From Cercospora beticola (taxonomy: Eukaryota; Ascomycota; Dothideomycetes; Mycosphaerellales; Mycosphaerellaceae), in assembly GCF_033473495.1 (NCBI RefSeq), contig NC_088937.1:3844001-3908000 (forward strand): a DNA stretch of 64,000 bases. The letters are read 5' to 3'. A program made the position numbers and the translations under genes. The notes beneath the pieces were generated by a model. It had not been told where the DNA came from. It searched no databases and saw only the letters and a list, made by a program, of their open reading frames with translations. Shown piece after piece: positions 58,442-64,000 of the stretch. Position 1 is the stretch's first letter, and each line of letters opens with the position of its first letter.

Positions 58442-59563
58442 TCTGTGATTGATATTCTGTTGTCCGCTGTCTGGAGGGCAGTGGGCGGTTGGTTCGGGTG
58501 GCCGTGCCGGGGCAGGGAGCTGGACTTGGCACGGAAAGCTCTGGGACTGAACTTGACTTTGTCCCACAGCAACAACAACAACACTTCGACTGGAACCCCA
58601 AAATCTGCATTCATTCACGCCTCCGTCAGACAGTGACTTGCGCCGAAAAATCGACCAGATCCGATCAGCTGCACCCAGAATGCGCGAGTCATGAGCGTCC
58701 GTCGCCGAAGAAGGCGAAGTCTCGACTGACCGCACCAATGGCCGAAGCGCATTTCGGATCGGGTGCCTGTCTCCCTCTCTTCATAGCATCGAGGATGAAA
58801 GTTGTGGGAGGGCATGGTCAATTCTTGCGGTTCTTTCGGACGGTACTGCATGTGCAGTCCCACGCCTTGGCTTCCAATAGGGTTGGTTCCTGGAAGACTT
58901 CTGCTTCTCCTGCTTCTCAGCACCCATCAACCCAACTCTTTCCAGCCGCCAATACTCATCAGCTACTGCAGATGACACCTTCTGGATGCCGATGGCCTCT
59001 CACATGCTTGGAAGGGTCTCTGTCGGAACCTCAGCACTGCGGCCTCAATCGGAGTCGAGCGCCGCATTCCACCCTACCTTCTGTTAGAGTAAGAACACCT
59101 CACTCCGAGCACATTCACACATCTCTATCAATCCAAAGGCTATAGCTGTGACTCCGAGGGAATTACTTGCAGCAAGCTCAGGCGCCTAGCTAAGCTCGAT
59201 GAGCACTTCTCATGGCTGAGATAGATGTAATCCCTGGTGAACATGTCTTCTCCCGCAAATTCCGAAAGGCTCTGCTCACTGGCCTCAATATCGCCGCTGT
59301 CGCAGCGCGGAACGCTTTCAGAGAGTGTGCATCCACGCACTAGCACCATCTCTCGTGAGGTGGGTCGACTTGGTGGCCGAGCCCACCTTTCCCTAAGCAC
59401 GACGGACTCGCGTTTCACGCGTACTCCACAGACCTCTCCCAAGCTCTACTGGCTCTACGGGAGCCGCTTTACACGAGTTATCCCATCTCCTGCCGCATCT
59501 CAAGCACTCCCGATCTCACCGGAGTCGTATTTCACACGTTCTCCTCCTGATCCACCAACGAAA
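58442..59563. other. Intergenic and possible leader of the helicase pseudogene
   Basis: The plus-strand frame of the following gene is open from 59243 (MSSPANSERLC), but that part is low-complexity; the ATG at 59564 has a better context and begins conserved-looking sequence. Otherwise no feature was recognised. Confidence 0.4.
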
Positions 59564-62500
59564 ATGCCTGCTTCACTGAGAAGGTCAACCAAGGCAAAGT
59601 CCAGAGCTCTGGCCGAGCTGGACGTAAACACGGCTCGAATGCCAACGAGAGAGCCACTCAGGAAGCGCAGAAAGACCACTCCGTCCCCGGTTGAAGCTGA
59701 GCTCTCGGAGGCCGGCGAAGACGAGACCTATCGACAAGATGCAGAGCACCCGGAATCCGACGATGACGATGATCTGATTCAAGATCTTGACACTGAAGAA
59801 GTACAAGAGCTTACTGCACCGCCAAGATACGTGAACCTGCTGGAGCAGAGAGAGCTTGTTCACCTTAAGCCACTATGTGACATGCCCGAACCGAAGACCC
59901 GTGTACATCTCAGTCGTAACGACCTCAGTGCATTCAAAGTAATCAAGATAGCATCAGGTGTCCCATTCGACCTTCCAAGTCAGCGACGTATTCTCTATGG
60001 ACTCATGGAAGACTCAATTGCTCAGCATTCCATGTCCAACAACCGGCCCATGAACCTCAGCATCATACAAGATCGCATTGAGCACCATTACTACAAGGAG
60101 ATGGACGAGATGTTGCTGGATGTCGTTGCCATCGTGGACGACTTTTCCCTGCCCTCAGAGGCACCCAGACCGATTCTCTGCTTTAGCTCTACGAGAAACT
60201 CCTGAAACGAGATCAAAAAACCCAAGCTTCGCAAAGATACTTCTTTCGTGACGTCTCTTGCAAATGCTTCGAAGTGCGTCGCCAGCAGGCAACGGAGCAA
60301 GGATGCACCATCTTTGACCGGGAGATGCGAGACTCCATCCTCTCTAGATCGCCCGAAGAGCATTCGGACGCGTACTTTGCTCATATGGACCAAGCCACTC
60401 ACACGGTCCTCGGAGAAGGGCCTATCACTGCAGAGACGTTGGTACGGATACCAAGCGTCACCGAAGCGGATCTGAAGAGCTTCGGAGTATACTTCAGTAG
60501 GGTGGAGCGCAACAGCGGCGCGATCGGATATGGTGGCAGTGGCACCAGTCTCAGCGTGGTTGGTCCACAGAAGAAACCAAATATGGAGTCGTTCTCGATG
60601 AGGATGTGCAAACCATTTTCCGGCCAATGCGTCACGTGCCGATCTCAGGCCCTCTGAGCGGACAGAACAGCTTTCTGTCTGAACGACAATGTATCTGCAG
60701 TGTTCTTGGCAGCCACTACTTCGAGCACGAGTACTCCCAGGACCTGACGAGCAAGGTTTTCGATGGCATACATCAAGCGGAGCTCATTGCTGACCAAGTC
60801 GCTAGTTGCGAAATGTGGACTGTCTTGCTGAACTCCCAGCCTGCAGTCACGCAGGAAGGAGCCGAGTGCGGTGGTGCTGCGCTCGAAGCGGCCGAGGGTC
60901 TAGCGTCGGAGCTCAAGGAGCCAGTGGAGATGAAGGTCACCCGTGTGGAAGAGAACGGAACAGAGACTTAGACTGGGATCGTCGTTTCTGGGCAATTGCC
61001 TCAAGCGGATACGTGATGGAGAGCCGTGTCTTGCGAGCCCATTTCCGTTTCGGACACATTGGGACCCCAGTCGACAAACTGCAGAAACGCGTCTTAAAGT
61101 TGATGCAGACTTGTCCCGAAACGGAAGATGGGAGCAAGTTGGGGTTCTGGAAGCGTCTTGTACTCGCGCAGGACTTGAGCCACCCTTGGCTGGAAGTGAA
61201 CAATCAGCTCTGCATAAACGGATACATGAGTGACAGAATCCGCGCTGTTTGCACCAAGCGTCGCCTGAAAAACGAGCAAAGCGCGGCCGTAGTGCACTTC
61301 TTCTTCCACCTTGCTCCGGTAGTTATTGGCCCTCCAGGGACAGGCAAATCTCCACTGGTTGCCGCCATTAATGAATTGCTGGAAGAGTTCAAAATGGCTT
61401 ACTGGATGTGCTCGGAGTCCAACGCTGCTGTCGATGTCCTGGCTGAAAAGCTGGCCAAAGAAAAGAATGACAAGCAGGCTGAAGGCTTTCTTCGAGTCTG
61501 GCCAGCGTTCAGCGAAGGGCACAAATGTGACCAGAGTGCAGTGGACGTGGGACTTAGCTGGAACGACTCGGGCGTAAAGTCCGATACAGACGATACCAGG
61601 ATTCTTTCTCTGGAGCAGACGATCCGTCGACGCCTTACGGCGCTCGAGCATGGCCGCCTCGGCTGACAGTACTGGAAAGAAGGTGACCAGCTCCGCAGCT
61701 TCGGATCCGCTCACGATCAGCTTGCGAGCCCTCCTGAGGAAAACAAAGAGACCGATGGTGGGTACGAGGAATATCTCGAAGACCTGCGCACCAAATTCCA
61801 CGATGCACTTCGTGCGCTCCAGGTCGGATATGCGGCAACCTCGAAGGGCATCTTGTCCACCGCAGCTGCAGCATCTAGACCATTTCTGAGACGCTTCAGG
61901 CCGCATGCGCTCCTCATGGCCGAGTCTTCGCAGATGACCGAGGCTCGCGCTGTCCACCCAATTGTGCTTGCCGCCCAGAGTAGACTGGACCGTGTCTTGA
62001 TCATTGGCGACCCGAAACAACTACCGGCTGCAATATTCAGCCTCCGCAACATCTTCACAGAGTATGGCAAAATGGAACGTCTGATCAGTGCAGTACTGCG
62101 GCTGATCACCTTGGCGGAGCAATACCGTATGCATCCCAGCATCAGCTCTATTATAAACTCAACTATATATAATGGCAAGCTAAGAGACGGCTCGACCGTT
62201 CGTGCACGAGAACACGACGCGGGATCTCAAAACTTTCTGGCGCAGCTGGCTACTCGCAGTAAGACGCTGTTTAATACGGCAACATCCTCTATTATAATCT
62301 CCCTAGAACGCCGCGCAGACTTTCACTTCGGTTCTTAGATAATATAGGGAAGAAAATCGCAGTATAATATGCAGACAGCTATTATAGTCTTGCGTATAAT
62401 CTTCTAGCTTCTCGAAAAAGGGAAGTTCGAGTACGAGGATATTATTATAACTATATTCTATAGGGACTAGAAGCGCTTATTAGAGGGCATCCTTGCGCCC

Positions 62501-62690
62501 TTATATACGCGTATTCGTATCTAGACTATAGATAGTAATAAAAGTAAGGAGGGCAGAGTCTATATTATTAACTATACGATTCTAGATAGCGTAGTAGGCG
62601 AAAATATCGGAGTTTTAGGCACCGACCTACGTCGATTTAATATTATACTATCCCGAGCTTAGATTACTCGTATCGTTATCTACTCTTCGG
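59564..62690 (+). pseudogene. Superfamily 1 (Upf1-like, AAA_11/AAA_12) helicase, decayed and partly RIP-mutated
   Basis: An N-terminal region (MPASLRRSTKAKSRALAEL, acidic stretch, then LSIIQDRIEHHYYKEMDEMLLDVV) leads into helicase sequence spread over three frames. Shifts occur near 60580 and 60950 and an in-frame TGA lies at 61664-61666. Motif I is intact (VIGPPGTGKS, 61325-61354), followed by ESNAAVDVLAEKLAK. Motif II reads MAESSQ instead of a DE form. Motif III (IIGDPKQLP) and EQYRMHPSI are clear near 61999-62140. After about 62340 the DNA is RIP-mutated, yet motifs V (TIDSNKSKEGRVYII) and VI (LRRFNIILSRA) can still be read, with TAG where CAG stood. The family is related to RNA/DNA helicases such as Upf1 and Sen1; this copy cannot make a full protein. 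Confidence 0.75.
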
Positions 62691-64000
62691 CTCTCTATAA
62701 GAGTAAGTATATAAGAGTAAATACTATTATTAGCGATAGGATATAGATAAGTACTCTACTACTAAAGAGGTTAGACTTTATATTTATAAGCGTAGTCTCC
62801 GATCTCTTACGCTATACTAGTAAGCCTAAGGTTAAGATAACGCTTCTAGCGAGTATACTTATACTAATTAAGAGAACAGAACCTCCTCTAAAGAGATATT
62901 ATACCGATATAGAAGTATTTATCTCGAGTATAGGAGAAGTAGGCCTCGATATAGCTACTACGCGACCGATACCTATACGTATAGAGGCTATAAGTAGGAC
63001 TATACTAGCTACGACTATATACTTATAGTATATAGTAGATAGAGATAATAAGGACGATATAAAGTAGTTATTATATACTATAGACTTAATAGAGCTTATA
63101 AAGCTAGTAGAGTAGAAGTAGTCGTAAGTAAGTATATATATACTTAGACTTATATTAGTAATTTACTTTATACGAGGCTAGCCGTAGGGTACTATTTACT
63201 TATCTCTAACTTAAATATAACCTATATAGAACCTAAGCTATAGTAAGGAGTCGAGGAGCGCTTCGCTCGTAGTAATAATCGAGTCGTTATATCTAGTAGA
63301 AGAGAAAACGAGAGATAGACGCAGGCGGGCGATAGTTATAGGCGTATATATATTATAGCTCCGTTATAATATTAGCTAGCAAATAAGGTCCGATCGGCCT
63401 ATAGGCTTCGGCTACTCTAAAATCTATAACTACTTCTACGCGTTAAGTAGACGAGAATATACTAAATATATTTGCTATCTTATTCCTATATAACGACCTC
63501 CCGATCTCTCGCTCGCTCCTCGAAGTAGCTACTCTTCCTTTTAATATTATCCTTAAGAGTTATACTTCGAGTATTCTCTCCTATATTACTACTAATTAAC
63601 GCGCTACTATTATAGAGAACTATAATATATATAGGCTTTTTTGGCCGGAAATATATTCTAAGAATCTCGTAGAAGCTACGCTAAAGATATAAGGCTCGTA
63701 GCTTAGGAGACTAGGCGAGTCTAATTTCTACTTAGAAAAAGCTTAGAGCTAAATTCGTACTATAACGAGACTATATTAACGAAAATACCTAAGGAGGAAC
63801 GCGCGGAAGTATACTATTATTAAAACTAGCGCTACGATATATTAAGACTCGTACTACCTAGTAGAGCATATAGTCGGTTCGAGGCTTAGATTAAAAGTTC
63901 TATTCCTTCTAGGTAAATAAGTCTTATAGGAGTTCGATATAGCTATCTTTAAAATTAGAAAAACTAAGGTAGAAATAGACATTACGTCTATATATATAGT
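62340..64000. repeat. Second RIP-mutated block, runs off the window
   Basis: From about 62340, CA and TG become rare and stops fill all frames. The first 350 bp is the mutated helicase 3' end. The rest (62690-64000) has no recognised element. Mutation density looks lighter at the start than further in. Confidence 0.8.

Noticed and set aside
61094..62020. 308-codon minus-strand frame
   Set aside because: Antisense to the helicase motifs, which are the real signal.

Overview
The window is nuclear DNA of a filamentous ascomycete (Pezizomycotina, probably a dothideomycete by inference). Its genes have 47-79 bp introns with GT-AG borders and fungal-type branch sites. It encodes fungal-only families: Zn2Cys6 regulators, cyanide hydratase, CHZ1 and a DUF7704-like protein. 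It also carries transposons destroyed by repeat-induced point mutation (RIP), a process restricted to such fungi. No tRNA, rRNA or CRISPR array was recognised.

Layout. 1-1436 holds the 5' end of glutamate synthase, followed by a 2.6 kb gap. 4043-7419 is a divergent pair, the H2A.Z chaperone CHZ1 (with a 7-nt microexon) and the replisome hub CTF4 (with a GC-AG intron), sharing a promoter with MCB- and E2F-like boxes. 8638-14087 holds a small Gly/Tyr/Met-rich protein, two tandem F-box paralogues, a single-pass membrane protein and the splicing factor CWC21. 15085-21931 holds a cyanide hydratase, a secreted S33-type hydrolase, a secreted lysozyme-fold protein and a DUF7704-like membrane protein, with a 31-base C run at 18985-19015. 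22425-29250 holds a probably frameshifted small gene, an SRPK-like kinase, a Zn2Cys6 regulator and a convergent quinate-permease-like transporter. 30395-33976 is a PMC1-type calcium ATPase. 35302-37871 holds two convergent genes that both look short at their 3' ends.

From about 38.27 to 56.25 kb the composition changes abruptly. CA and TG dinucleotides are almost absent, TA is in great excess, and no open frame of 60 codons exists in any frame. Inside this island I reconstructed three LTR retrotransposons: a 2.3 kb short Copia-type element (217 bp LTRs, ATAAG target duplication), a 6.1 kb Copia element on the minus strand (230 bp LTRs), and a 7.0 kb chromodomain Gypsy element (389 bp LTRs, TTAAG target duplication) nested inside that Copia. 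RIP changes can be read codon by codon.

Right of the island lie a decapitated membrane-protein pseudogene, an intact nuclear-protein gene (57173-58441), and a decayed superfamily 1 helicase gene. The helicase's last third (motifs V and VI) lies inside a second RIP-mutated block that runs off the window at 64000.

I see no convincing undescribed multi-gene system. The most informative features are the nested, datable RIP island and the gene decay at its edges, plus unusual gene structures (the CHZ1 microexon, the CTF4 GC-AG intron and a stop-free 54-nt intron in one F-box paralogue). Splice sites were placed by eye from frame, consensus and family similarity. All joined coding lengths are multiples of three.
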